From a virus, in IMG/VR virus record IMGVR_UViG_3300046313_000786, positions 1 through 60,660 of that record: a stretch of 60,660 bases of DNA; one strand, given 5' to 3'. Positions 35,540 to 43,742 of this stretch are shown here, in pieces. The notes beneath the pieces are model-generated. The model made no database searches. It was not told the DNA's origin and was given only the letters and a program-made list of their open reading frames with translations. How positions within the stretch are numbered: position 1 is the stretch's first letter; each line of letters starts with the position of its first letter. The position numbers were made by a program, and so were the translations under genes.

Positions 35540-37168
35540 ATGGCAAAAACCGCTAAGTTCGCAGGGTACTTCAAACTCATCAATGCTGAACCAACTCCAG
35601 CAGAAATAACCGACAACGTAGCGTTTGATAGTGTTGCAGTTGGTAATATCACTGGTTGGTACTCAAATATTGTTACAGGCTCTGGCAATCGGACAGCAAA
35701 ATATTCCGAGTATGATCTAATGGACGCTGATATTGAAGTATCGCGAGCACTTGATGTTATTGCAGAAGAGATGTCTAGTGGGCGTGGCGCTGATTTGATC
35801 TCGATTGATGCTGAGGAGGATTCGTTAACTGAATCTGAACACGTTACTTTAAAAACTGCCCTTGGTCGGTGGAAGAAGAGTCAAGGACTCGATTCTAAAC
35901 TATTCGACATCGCTCGTCAACTTGTCAAGTACGGTGACGTATTCTTTAACAAACCTGAACCATTCAGCAAATGGGACTACATTCCACCGAAACAAGTAAC
36001 TGGTGCTTACGTTAACGAAAACAATGCATCTCAAGTGCTTGGTTTTGTTGTTAATGAAGGTTACAAGAATGCTCAACACGCGGGATACAATGTTGGGATC
36101 AAACAGCAGGAGTTAGTAATCAAGCCGGTTACCAAAATTATTCGTTTTACGTTAAATAACGATATGAGTGATGCAGCTCCGTTTGGCAAGTCGATTCTAG
36201 CGTCTGTGTACCGCGCGTATCAACAGAAAAAATTAATCGAAGATTCGATCATCATCTACCGTGTCCAGCGCGCTCCCGAAAAACGTGTGTTCTATATTGA
36301 CGTTGGTCGCATGCCCCCTAACCGTGCAAAGGCTTACTTACAACAAGTGAAAACGGAGATGCGTCAGCGTAGTATTCCTGCTCTCAATAATGGCAATGAA
36401 GCTACTGTTGACACGGTGTACGACCCTCAGGATATGATGGAAGACTTTTTCCTCGCAACAGGTGCTGAAGGTAAAGGTAGTAAGATTGAAGTATTGCCTG
36501 GTGGTCAGAACCTGGGTTCACTTGAGGATTTAAACTACTTTGCTGACAAACTCAATCAAGGTCTTCGTATCCCGACTTCGTGGGTGCGTGATACAGGATC
36601 TGGTCCAGCAGTAGTCAATGACGGCAAGTCTGGTGTTGCATTTATTCAGGAATTGCGTTTTGCAAAGTTCATTGAACGCCTGCAAGATCGATTGATTGCA
36701 ACTCTCGATACGGAGTTTAAACTTTTCTTAAAGAATGTTGGTATCCGTATTGATCAAGATGCATTCTTCTTGAAACTCCCCGAACCATCGAATTTTGAAT
36801 CATATCGTCAGGCAGCTAAGGACGCTGACTTACTCAATGTATTTGCAAGTACGACTAGCATTCCTCAAATGTCCCCTCGCTTCGCAATGAAACGATTCTT
36901 ACAGATGACGGAAGCTGAGTCTGCAGAAAACGAACGCTTGCTCCGTGAAGAGAAGGGTGTCGAACTCGATGACCCAATGTTGTTGATGAAGTTGTACCAA
37001 CCTGATGCTGTTGCTGAAGGTGGCGCAGGCATGGGTGGTGGAATTGATGTTGGTGGTGGAGGCGGAATGGGTGACCTAAGCCTCGATACTGAGGAGCCAC
37101 CTATTGATGACAATGCAGGTGGTGAAGAACCTCCACCTGCGGCAGAAGAACCACCTCCTCAGGTCTAG
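35540..37168 (+). CDS. 20: Portal vertex protein gp20
   Basis: 542 residues, in line with T4 gp20 (524). Recognised from the pattern SEYDLMDADIEVSRALDVI then SGRGADLISIDAE at the N terminus, SIIIYRVQRAPEKRVFYIDV in the middle and the long helical stem after it (GRMPPNRAKAYLQQVKTEM). It forms the dodecameric ring through which DNA enters, starts prohead assembly and binds the terminase and neck. The C terminus is Gly/Pro/Glu-rich and disordered. In T4, gp21, gp22 and gp23 follow; here a minus-strand glycosyltransferase intervenes before gp21. Confidence 0.93.
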   Translation: MAKTAKFAGYFKLINAEPTPAEITDNVAFDSVAVGNITGWYSNIVTGSGNRTAKYSEYDLMDADIEVSRALDVIAEEMSSGRGADLISIDAEEDSLTESEHVTLKTALGRWKKSQGLDSKLFDIARQLVKYGDVFFNKPEPFSKWDYIPPKQVTGAYVNENNASQVLGFVVNEGYKNAQHAGYNVGIKQQELVIKPVTKIIRFTLNNDMSDAAPFGKSILASVYRAYQQKKLIEDSIIIYRVQRAPEKRVFYIDVGRMPPNRAKAYLQQVKTEMRQRSIPALNNGNEATVDTVYDPQDMMEDFFLATGAEGKGSKIEVLPGGQNLGSLEDLNYFADKLNQGLRIPTSWVRDTGSGPAVVNDGKSGVAFIQELRFAKFIERLQDRLIATLDTEFKLFLKNVGIRIDQDAFFLKLPEPSNFESYRQAAKDADLLNVFASTTSIPQMSPRFAMKRFLQMTEAESAENERLLREEKGVELDDPMLLMKLYQPDAVAEGGAGMGGGIDVGGGGGMGDLSLDTEEPPIDDNAGGEEPPPAAEEPPPQV

Positions 37169-37175
37169 TCGGTAA

Positions 37176-37808
37176 TCACCACCAAGTACTTGCAAAGTGG
37201 TGAATTCCATATATCTGGTCAGGAGTTGAGTGTTGAATTCCAGTGAGAGATCTGGAAAAGAACGTGTTGCTTGGCAATAGTAGAACATCAGCATCTTTAA
37301 CACAATACGTTAAAAACATTGGTCCAGTGGAGTGAAGCACCACCATCCGTTTATCGTGGTATTGTTTAGTTGGGGGCCACATCAATTCGGAAGTAATGTG
37401 ATTGAATACTGTTGTATTTGGTGCAGCTGCCATAAATGCGTTGCTTACTAACGTTTTAACACCCATCCTACTAGCATCTACTGGATGCTCGGTAGCAAAC
37501 ACTTGGTCCGTAGTTAATAGATCGTCTATTGGTTTAATTGGTTCGATGTCTAAATCTGCATATACTCCACCAACTGTGTTCAATATCAAATACCTAGCTG
37601 CATCTACTCGTTGGATGTTGTAAGGATATTTGTTGTAAGTTGATATGAAGTTAGGATACTCTGTCTTAACAAACTCTAGAAGCATATCATCGGTCCACAA
37701 TTTGTACTGCCATGTAGGGTGGAGCCGCTTCCAATTATTCACAAACTCAGCAAATTCATCAGGTATTGAGTTAGTTTTCCAAAGTTGGTGAATTATTTTC
37801 GGTATCAT
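37176..37808 (-). CDS. Glycosyltransferase, DXD sugar-transferase family
   Basis: 210 residues from the ATG at 37808, with AGGTGGAG directly upstream; a GTG at 37814 is an alternative. Starts MIPKIIHQLWKT, the signature of OCH1/mannosyltransferase-like glycosyltransferases, and has GGVYADLDIEP with the D85-x-D87 metal and nucleotide-sugar binding motif. It likely transfers a sugar to a protein, DNA or cell-surface glycan. It lies between gp20 and gp21 on the opposite strand, driven by its own late promoter (minus 37835-37842) back to back with that of gp21: a moron-like insertion, possibly modifying the virion. Confidence 0.85.
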   Translation of the reverse strand: MIPKIIHQLWKTNSIPDEFAEFVNNWKRLHPTWQYKLWTDDMLLEFVKTEYPNFISTYNKYPYNIQRVDAARYLILNTVGGVYADLDIEPIKPIDDLLTTDQVFATEHPVDASRMGVKTLVSNAFMAAAPNTTVFNHITSELMWPPTKQYHDKRMVVLHSTGPMFLTYCVKDADVLLLPSNTFFSRSLTGIQHSTPDQIYGIHHFASTWW

Positions 37809-37834
37809 CTCCACCTACCTATGTGCACAGTCAG

Positions 37835-37850
37835 TTATTTACATAAATAC
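37835..37850. promoter_or_regulatory. Back-to-back divergent late promoters
   Basis: GTAAATAA on the minus strand (37835-37842) abuts ATAAATAC on the plus strand (37843-37850). The first lies 27 bases from the glycosyltransferase start, the second 24 bases from the gp21 start. Confidence 0.6.
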
Positions 37851-37874
37851 GATATACACTGTCTATTTTCCATT

Positions 37875-38516
37875 ATGAAAACCTCGTTCCTTCACGAAAT
37901 CTATACTCCCGACCAAGCTAACACAGTTGTCGAATCTTTTGTTGATGAAGCAACCGGTCGCCGCAACTGGTACCTCGAGGGGGTTTGCATGATGGGCGAT
38001 GCTGAGAACCGCAATAAACGTCGTTACCCTACTCAAGAAATCTCTCGTGCTGTTGAATCACTCCAAGAATCAATCAAAAACAAACAGTGCTTTGGTGAAC
38101 TCGACCACCCACTTGACTCCCGTATTGCAATCGAGTTGAAAAATGTTTCCCATATGTTTGAATCCCTCCGTATGGACGGTACCAACGCAGTCGGTCGCAT
38201 CAAGATTCTTGACACACCAATGGGCTCAATCGCTTCCAAGATTCTTGAAGGTGGTGGACGTCTTGGTGTATCCTCTCGTGGTACCGGTGATGTGATGGAA
38301 GGTGGCGTTGTTAAAAACTTCCAGTGCTCATGCATCGACTTGGTTGCTACACCATCTGCCCCAAACGCAATGCCAGCATCGATCTACGAAGCACTTCAAC
38401 AAGATGCACAGGGCCGCATGGTGCAAACTCTTGCAGAAGCATTGCAAGAAGACAAAGCAGCACAGAAGTACTTCGATACGGAAGTAACAAAGTTTTTGCG
38501 TAGCCTACTTGGTTAA
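37875..38516 (+). CDS. 21: Prohead core protease gp21
   Basis: 213 residues from the ATG at 37875; an in-frame upstream extension covers the promoter and is not expected. The family signature is visible: WYLEGVCMMGDAENRNKRRYP, then CFGELDHP with the catalytic histidine, and the serine context GRLGVSSRGTGD. It is a serine protease of the herpesvirus assemblin-like fold that cleaves scaffold and capsid proteins at (L/I)xE sites. gp23 here has such a site (LNE/SA). It contains its own likely cleavage site, TLAEAL, near the C terminus. Confidence 0.92.
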   Translation: MKTSFLHEIYTPDQANTVVESFVDEATGRRNWYLEGVCMMGDAENRNKRRYPTQEISRAVESLQESIKNKQCFGELDHPLDSRIAIELKNVSHMFESLRMDGTNAVGRIKILDTPMGSIASKILEGGGRLGVSSRGTGDVMEGGVVKNFQCSCIDLVATPSAPNAMPASIYEALQQDAQGRMVQTLAEALQEDKAAQKYFDTEVTKFLRSLLG

Positions 38517-38524
38517 TCACTGTC

Positions 38525-39100
38525 ATGGGACGGTTCGTCAACTATCTAATCGAATCTGCCAATGTACTTAGCGAGTTGGCACTGCCACAAAACAAGTGGG
38601 AGACGTTGTTATCGACATCTGATAAGCAAGAGGTTGGCAATGACCTAATCGATTTAGTCCGCAATGCATATTACAATACACCTGAGGGTAGTTTCGTGAA
38701 TAGCCTAAAAGACGTTATACCATCTGATTGGGAAGTGATTGATTGGGACGGCGATGCAAGCATCAATGCCACTGTATTCTTTCGTAAGCCTCGTAGTAAT
38801 GAAAACTGGCAAGGATGTAAAATACAAGGTCTGGGTCACGACGGTCAGCGACATTCCAAAGATCGCGCTACTGAGAAGATGGTTACCATGCTTGGTACCG
38901 TTGGATACTGGCTCGAGGGTAGTGATGCAATGCGAGCAGTGTTGATGAAAATGCAAGTACCTGTCGTATCAAACGAGCAGTTTTTACGGCAGTTGTTCAA
39001 CGACCCAGCACTAAAAATGATAGATCACAGCACGTACCAACGCAGCTTAGGTAATAAGATTATTACCGAATCTGTGTTTGGTAAGCCCGTACTGCGTTAA
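38525..39100 (+). CDS. Conserved phage protein of unknown function
   Basis: 191 residues, eight bases after gp21. The conserved centre, AYYNTPEGSFVNSLKDVIPS then DWEVIDWDGDASINATVFFR, followed by KIQGLGHDGQRHSKD and YWLEGSDAMR, is one I have met in marine T4-like phages; it is suggestive of an acyltransferase-like (GNAT) fold, but I would not assign a function. It contains LIES/LSEL near the N terminus and IITES near the C terminus, both of the (L/I)xE type cut by gp21, so it could be packaged in the prohead. Its stop overlaps the stop of the terminase C-terminal ORF on the other strand (39097-39100). Confidence 0.6.
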   Translation: MGRFVNYLIESANVLSELALPQNKWETLLSTSDKQEVGNDLIDLVRNAYYNTPEGSFVNSLKDVIPSDWEVIDWDGDASINATVFFRKPRSNENWQGCKIQGLGHDGQRHSKDRATEKMVTMLGTVGYWLEGSDAMRAVLMKMQVPVVSNEQFLRQLFNDPALKMIDHSTYQRSLGNKIITESVFGKPVLR

Positions 39101-40278
39101 AATATCATCGGCATTTCATCGTAGTCGTCGGTATCGTCAAACTCGTGTTTACTCTCTTCCGATTCTTCGACGGAGTACAACATATCAAACGCTGTTTCGT
39201 CATATGCAGCTAACTGTTTGACGACACGGCACGTTAGTATAGTAGCCATCACACAGTCGTCTGTTGCACCTTCTTTTGCTTTGTATGTACCACCTGTTAA
39301 TATAAAGTTCTTGATTTCGTGTACCAAATCACGGCTGTTGAGTTTTAGTACTCCACCTTCAACAAACTCTTTGAAAATCTTGCACCCAAGCGCTTTCGAC
39401 TTATTGCTTGTATTCAGTCCAATCTGACCGACCTCTGATACGAGCTCAACATTTTCTGGTAGAGCCTCATCGTTCGCAAATAGCGCTAACAAGCCTTCAC
39501 CAACGCCGTTATTCTCAACTGTAAAATATACCTGCCAACCAGCCTTATCAGCCTTCTCCCATATCCGTTTCAGGGCGATGTAAATATCACCAGTCTTCGA
39601 CTTGTTTGACCGCAGCTCCATCATCTGCTCCAACCCTGGGTATGAAAACACTTGGACTACGGTAAAATCTCGTTCTACACCCTTGCTTGGATCAACAGTT
39701 ACAATACACTGCCTATCGTACACTTTAGTCTCAACAGCCTCCTGCCGACTTGGGTTGTGCCACTGATTGTGTAAATTGTAGTTATTGACTTGTTGGGATG
39801 TTGATTGTTGATATTTTATCTGCTCCTGCTTTTCAAAATCCCGCCAGATCTTAACACCAAGCTCTTGTGATTTGTGTTCGTGTGTTTTTAGTTGAGCAGC
39901 CTTCATACTATCGATTAGCAGTGGATCGCTTGATAGCATTTCACAATTGTGGGATACGACCCCACTTGATACATACGCGTGAGATGTTGTGTGTATAATA
40001 TCATATACACGCTCTGGAATGTTTTGTTTAATTGACACGACTTGCTTGTTGCGTGGAATGCCATCGAGAATCATATTTGGTTTTATGCGTTTCGCGACTA
40101 TCTCCTTGCGTTTAACAAAACACCGATGGTCTGTTGTAACTGTTAAAGTGGTTGCATCTGTAAATGTTAGTACAACTGTTGGTTTTACTCCATTAAAAGA
40201 AATGCCTCCAAAGGGCTCAAACCCATTTGGTGTTAGTATTTTGTAGCTGAGCCTGTTATTGTGTAGAATTGGGGTCAT
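39097..40278 (-). CDS. 17: Terminase large subunit gp17, C-terminal fragment with C-intein
   Basis: 393 residues from the ATG at 40278, with AAGGTGG just upstream (a GTG at 40287 would be an alternative). Residues 1-111 are a C-intein beginning MTPILHNNRLSYKILTPNGF and ending GVVSHN, then the extein resumes at Cys112 (CEMLSSDP). The extein contains the nuclease domain: DPSKG with the first Asp, and the last Asp of DDCVMA. Joined to the middle fragment it would read ...WRQEFA-CEMLSS, exactly as in an uninterrupted gp17. It overlaps the end of the HNH endonuclease gene by 23 bases. Trans-splicing is required for a full protein. Confidence 0.85.
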   Translation of the reverse strand: MTPILHNNRLSYKILTPNGFEPFGGISFNGVKPTVVLTFTDATTLTVTTDHRCFVKRKEIVAKRIKPNMILDGIPRNKQVVSIKQNIPERVYDIIHTTSHAYVSSGVVSHNCEMLSSDPLLIDSMKAAQLKTHEHKSQELGVKIWRDFEKQEQIKYQQSTSQQVNNYNLHNQWHNPSRQEAVETKVYDRQCIVTVDPSKGVERDFTVVQVFSYPGLEQMMELRSNKSKTGDIYIALKRIWEKADKAGWQVYFTVENNGVGEGLLALFANDEALPENVELVSEVGQIGLNTSNKSKALGCKIFKEFVEGGVLKLNSRDLVHEIKNFILTGGTYKAKEGATDDCVMATILTCRVVKQLAAYDETAFDMLYSVEESEESKHEFDDTDDYDEMPMIF

Positions 40279-41170
40279 ATTTTCCACCTTTTGATATATT
40301 ATCTCTCCAAGGTAACATCTGCAGATTGTTTACAGCAGCGATTTCCTCAGGTGGAATATCATTACAAAAGCCATAAATCACAGGCATTATATGATCCAAA
40401 TGATATCCGTCTCCAGATGTTGCCCTTGTGTAGTTATTTGGATTAATTGTGTGCTTGTTGGAGCGGTAGTTGCGCTCGGTGAGAGTTCGAGCTGTATAAC
40501 TATATTGCTTCCATTCCGACAATAACTCAAATGGTACCACTTTACCTAACGCTTCTAGTTTTTTTCGTCGCTTCTGCCAAGTCTCAGATGTGGTAAAATC
40601 ATTCATCCATCTGCCACCAAACGCCTTCGTTAGATTATCTAAGAACTGCCGCCGCTGTTCATCAGTCCAGTTTTGTTTTGTATTGCTTATTTTTTCAGAG
40701 TTGTTGTATTTTTTATCACCGTACAACGCCTGACAAGTCAACTCTCGCTTTATTACTGACTTTTTGTATGAACCTCGTGCTGTACCAGTGGCTATTCTCT
40801 GTTGTTGGTGAAGATATTTTATTGCCTTTGGTGTATTCAGCTTTGCTTGTTTTATACTAGCAATGTGTTGGGTTTTTTGTTCGATGCTGCGTGACCTCAG
40901 CGCATCTCTTCGAGCGATTATTGTGCATTCGTCTGAACCACAGCAAGTCAAAAACTCCATTCTACTTCGACTAAACGAGTTTCTTGCACCACATGAGCAA
41001 AATGTAACTAATTCTGGATGCATCTTGTGTATAAGATCCGCATATGATGCAACATCGTTCGTAACAAGATGTCTTAAAAAATCACCATTCTTTCTGCAAT
41101 ATATTTCACCATCTATAGGGGATTTAATAAACACTCCAAGGTATGGATACCCTTCACTATATTCTATTGC
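40256..41170 (-). CDS. HNH homing endonuclease inserted in split intein 3
   Basis: 304 residues from the ATG at 41170; a GTG at 41185 would leave almost no leader from the perfect late promoter TATAAATA at 41196-41203 (minus). The N-terminal half has two CxC-type pairs (CSCGA, CCGSDEC), suggesting a zinc ribbon. The C-terminal part carries the HNH signature GYHLDHIMPV then NNLQMLPWRDNISKGGKYD. The same HNH layout appears in the two genes after gp23. It is a free-standing endonuclease that probably homes to the terminase locus; its gene lies between the intein halves and overlaps the C-half ORF by 23 bases. Confidence 0.8.
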   Translation of the reverse strand, partial: AIEYSEGYPYLGVFIKSPIDGEIYCRKNGDFLRHLVTNDVASYADLIHKMHPELVTFCSCGARNSFSRSRMEFLTCCGSDECTIIARRDALRSRSIEQKTQHIASIKQAKLNTPKAIKYLHQQQRIATGTARGSYKKSVIKRELTCQALYGDKKYNNSEKISNTKQNWTDEQRRQFLDNLTKAFGGRWMNDFTTSETWQKRRKKLEALGKVVPFELLSEWKQYSYTARTLTERNYRSNKHTINPNNYTRATSGDGYHLDHIMPVIYGFCNDIPPEEIAAVNNLQMLPWRDNISKGGKYDPNSTQ

Positions 41171-41195
41171 CATGAAAAATAACACTTGTTGCCAC

Positions 41196-41203
41196 TTATT
41201 TAT
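41196..41203 (-). promoter_or_regulatory. Perfect T4 late promoter TATAAATA for the HNH gene
   Basis: Minus-strand TATAAATA overlaps the stop of the middle terminase ORF and precedes the HNH endonuclease start by 25 bases. Confidence 0.6.
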
Positions 41204-42756
41204 ACCGAACTCTCAGTAAGTATGTTAAACAGAGTTTCCAGTGATATAGTATGTATTTTACCACTCTCATCCTGTACTGTTACTGTTTCGTCACTTTCGC
41301 AGCAAGCGAATTCTTGCCGCCATTTTAATTCCCCATTCTTTGCGATTTCTTGCTTCTTGAACGCTTCGGTACGACCCGGTACTTTATTCCATTTAATTGT
41401 TAGTGGCTTCATTCCATTAATACCTGCTACAGCACCTCGCCATAGTGTTGCAAATAAATCACTATCACCATTTGGTGTAGAGGTCATAAACAGTTTACCG
41501 CCAGTTGCTAGTGTAGGAGAAATTGATGCCCAGAATTCAGTCTGAATCATCGGCCGCACGAAAGCTGTTTCGTCGCAGTTTTTTGTAATAATGTTCCCAT
41601 TAACTAAAAATGAGTGATCGCCATTTTTTACCTCCACTAAATCGTACACCGCTGCTGTATCAATCGGTTGTACATCAGTTACAATCAGTTGAGTTGTGGT
41701 AGTGTCGATGCATTCCCATGCACGTAAATCTCTTGTTTGCTTGCGTTCACCACTTGTGAAAAAAGCGTGTTCAGCAGTAGCATCTACGTGGGTACCATCG
41801 GAAAGTGATATTCGAAATAATTGTTTATCGAGAGTTTTAAGTATACCACTAAAGCCGACCCAACCGTGGGGAGTCAAAACTTGATGTGTTGTATTTGCAT
41901 TAAATCCCTCACTAGCATTAATCCCAGTTGCGTGATACAAGTCGTGTAAAGAAATTGTCAATGCATCACCCACATCGCTTTCACGAACTGTTACCGTTGT
42001 ATCTCCACCAAGGCAATACAAAATTGAGAATGATCCGCCTCGACCAGTTGTTTCGGATGTTGCATCAGAAATAATGCGACTACCTGTTTCAAACTTCAAT
42101 GAAAGCTTATTCCAACCATCGTCTGTTACTCCAGGTTTTAAAAAGTCAGGAAGACTCTCGTACATGTATTTGATACGTGATATCATCTCACTTGAATTTT
42201 TGTGTTTATTACTTGTTATTAGTACAGTTTTATCTTTGTTGAAGATACTGAACCAAAACAAATACGCACAACTCGTCTCGCTGTTGTGTGATAAAATATC
42301 ATTAGTATAATACACGTGGTTTTCATCAGCTAATTCCAAATCGTACATTGACTCAGGAGGGCAGTCTATTTTTGTAACACTGATTACAGTTGCAATTCCG
42401 TTAATTGTTACAAGTTCGTCACCTAGCGCCAAATCTTTGGTAAACACTTCAGCTCCAGTACAATCAATCAAAAGGTGCTCGTCGGCACAATATATTTCGG
42501 AACCATTATTTAACTTAACACACCATACGTCGTACGGCACAGTTTTAAAGATGTGCTTAACGGGAGCAAATCCGGAAGGGGTGTTTACGAACAAATCGTC
42601 TGGTGCACCCCTCTCGACAAATTTGAGGACGTTGTTGTTATATATTGAACACAGAGCAGACTCGGTTTCGGAGAATAGTTCACCTATCGAAATATCAGAT
42701 GCATTTAAGCACCAATTGCGGAATGAAGATTTTAATTGTTTAAAAAGTGTAAACAT
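41200..42756 (-). CDS. 17: Terminase large subunit gp17, middle fragment with two intein parts and a mini-intein
   Basis: 518 residues from the ATG at 42756, which has TTGGAACA upstream; a 15-residue longer start at 42801 lies inside the endonuclease gene. Order: C-intein 1 (residues 1-158, ending ILSHN); extein (159-247) opening SETSCAYLFWFSIF with KTVLITSNKH; mini-intein 2 (248-393, from CLGGDTTV to IITKN); extein (394-484) opening CDETAFVRPM, with LFMTSTPNGDSD; and N-intein 3 (485-518). The extein parts hold the ATPase domain: Walker B ILY-CDETAF and coupling motif TSTPNG. Must be spliced in trans at both ends and in cis once. Confidence 0.85.
   Translation of the reverse strand: MFTLFKQLKSSFRNWCLNASDISIGELFSETESALCSIYNNNVLKFVERGAPDDLFVNTPSGFAPVKHIFKTVPYDVWCVKLNNGSEIYCADEHLLIDCTGAEVFTKDLALGDELVTINGIATVISVTKIDCPPESMYDLELADENHVYYTNDILSHNSETSCAYLFWFSIFNKDKTVLITSNKHKNSSEMISRIKYMYESLPDFLKPGVTDDGWNKLSLKFETGSRIISDATSETTGRGGSFSILYCLGGDTTVTVRESDVGDALTISLHDLYHATGINASEGFNANTTHQVLTPHGWVGFSGILKTLDKQLFRISLSDGTHVDATAEHAFFTSGERKQTRDLRAWECIDTTTTQLIVTDVQPIDTAAVYDLVEVKNGDHSFLVNGNIITKNCDETAFVRPMIQTEFWASISPTLATGGKLFMTSTPNGDSDLFATLWRGAVAGINGMKPLTIKWNKVPGRTEAFKKQEIAKNGELKWRQEFACCESDETVTVQDESGKIHTISLETLFNILTESSV
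41578..42015 (-). mobile_element. Mini-intein 2 in the Walker B motif
   Basis: 146 residues, contiguous. Splicing block A is CLGGDTTV at its start; block B-like DGTHVDATAEHAFF is near residue 73-86; block F-like YDLVEVKNGDHSFLVNG; ends IITKN before Cys+1. No endonuclease domain. The usual penultimate His is Lys (TKN). It interrupts gp17 between ILY and CDETAF, immediately before the Walker B Asp-Glu. Confidence 0.85.
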
Positions 42757-43742
42757 TGTTCCAATACTTGTTGAGGGGATTTTCTGAAGTCGTTTTCCCA
42801 AACGATATGTACTTTGTAACCTGCATCTGTGTAACCGTCTGCACGCTGTTTATCATTCTCCCATAGATGTGCTGCTGTTAATGGAGGGTTACTTTGTCTA
42901 ATAACATCACCCGCATTGTATTTTTTCGGATTAGCGTGAAAGTAATCTCCAAAAAACTCAATGATTTTTTTGCTGGTTGTATCAACGTAATCAGGTCTGA
43001 AAACCTTATGTGCTACCTTACCTTGTCGAACTACTTTCACAGTAATTGCCATTTCGCTATTGTGATATGCTGATCGCACACTATCCGACTTAGGTAACTG
43101 TGCAATCAAATCATTTGATATGTTAGACACACCTGTCTTCGCTCCGCTTTTTGTGAATGATTCGGACCACTTTTTTTGTCTAGCACACCACCGTGCATAG
43201 CCGTCTTCCTCACCGTACTTTTCAATGCACTTTTTTAAAGAGAACGTTCGTTGACGATCTGATTGTAGTTCGGTAGCTTGTTCAACATCACCATTAGTTC
43301 GTTGTAACCAGTAAGCGAGAGTTGTACTGGAGGGAATTTCGATCCGCTTTGCTGTTGCGTATGCTTTAACTTTTGCAATTCGCTCAGCAACTTCTTGCTC
43401 AGATAATCCTCGATATTTGATGAATTTAGGTGAGTGAGCAGAGTATTTGCCACCGTGTCCTTTAGATGGGTTTCGAGTAAGCGCACGAGTGGTTAACTGA
43501 TCGAGATAGTTCTTACACATTAGAGCAGTTTTATCGCAATTAAACTTTTCGTAGTATTGATCAGTTGTTAACACGTGAGCTGATTTTACGTGCTTGGATA
43601 ATTGAGAAGCCTTCAATCCACAGCATTTGCAAGTTACAAATTCAACTCCTTCAACTGCGTTCTGATATTTTTGATTGTTTGTCAACATTTTATGATGTTG
43701 GTTACTACGTGTTTGTCTTTCTTTACTATTCGAGGAATACAT
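42732..43742 (-). CDS. Vsr-like (EDxHD-type) homing endonuclease in split intein 1
   Basis: 336 residues from the ATG at 43742, with AAAGGA upstream. Starts with a C2H2-like zinc finger (CKCCGLKASQLSKHVKSAH); the middle has two helical DNA-contact-like repeats (around 125-200); the C-terminal catalytic part has IIEFFGDYFHANP followed by WENDKQRADGYTDAGYKVHI and WENDF, the very-short-patch-repair-like fold described for homing endonucleases of fractured intein genes. It overlaps the N fragment by 17 bases and the middle fragment by 25 bases. A late promoter (ATAAATAG, minus 43790-43797) precedes it. Confidence 0.82.
   Translation of the reverse strand: MYSSNSKERQTRSNQHHKMLTNNQKYQNAVEGVEFVTCKCCGLKASQLSKHVKSAHVLTTDQYYEKFNCDKTALMCKNYLDQLTTRALTRNPSKGHGGKYSAHSPKFIKYRGLSEQEVAERIAKVKAYATAKRIEIPSSTTLAYWLQRTNGDVEQATELQSDRQRTFSLKKCIEKYGEEDGYARWCARQKKWSESFTKSGAKTGVSNISNDLIAQLPKSDSVRSAYHNSEMAITVKVVRQGKVAHKVFRPDYVDTTSKKIIEFFGDYFHANPKKYNAGDVIRQSNPPLTAAHLWENDKQRADGYTDAGYKVHIVWENDFRKSPQQVLEQCLHFLNN

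Larger units (their letters stand above)
39946..41304 (-). mobile_element. Split intein 3 with HNH endonuclease gene inside
   Basis: N-intein of 34 residues (41304-41203; begins CCESDETVTV) closes the middle terminase ORF, the HNH gene lies between, and the C-intein of 111 residues (40278-39946; ends SHN) opens the last ORF; the next residue is Cys. The insertion point is between WRQEFA and CEML of gp17. The very short N-half, the segment KILTPNGF, and the ending GVVSHN recall, from memory, the split intein AceL-TerL from an Antarctic lake metagenome. Confidence 0.8.
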
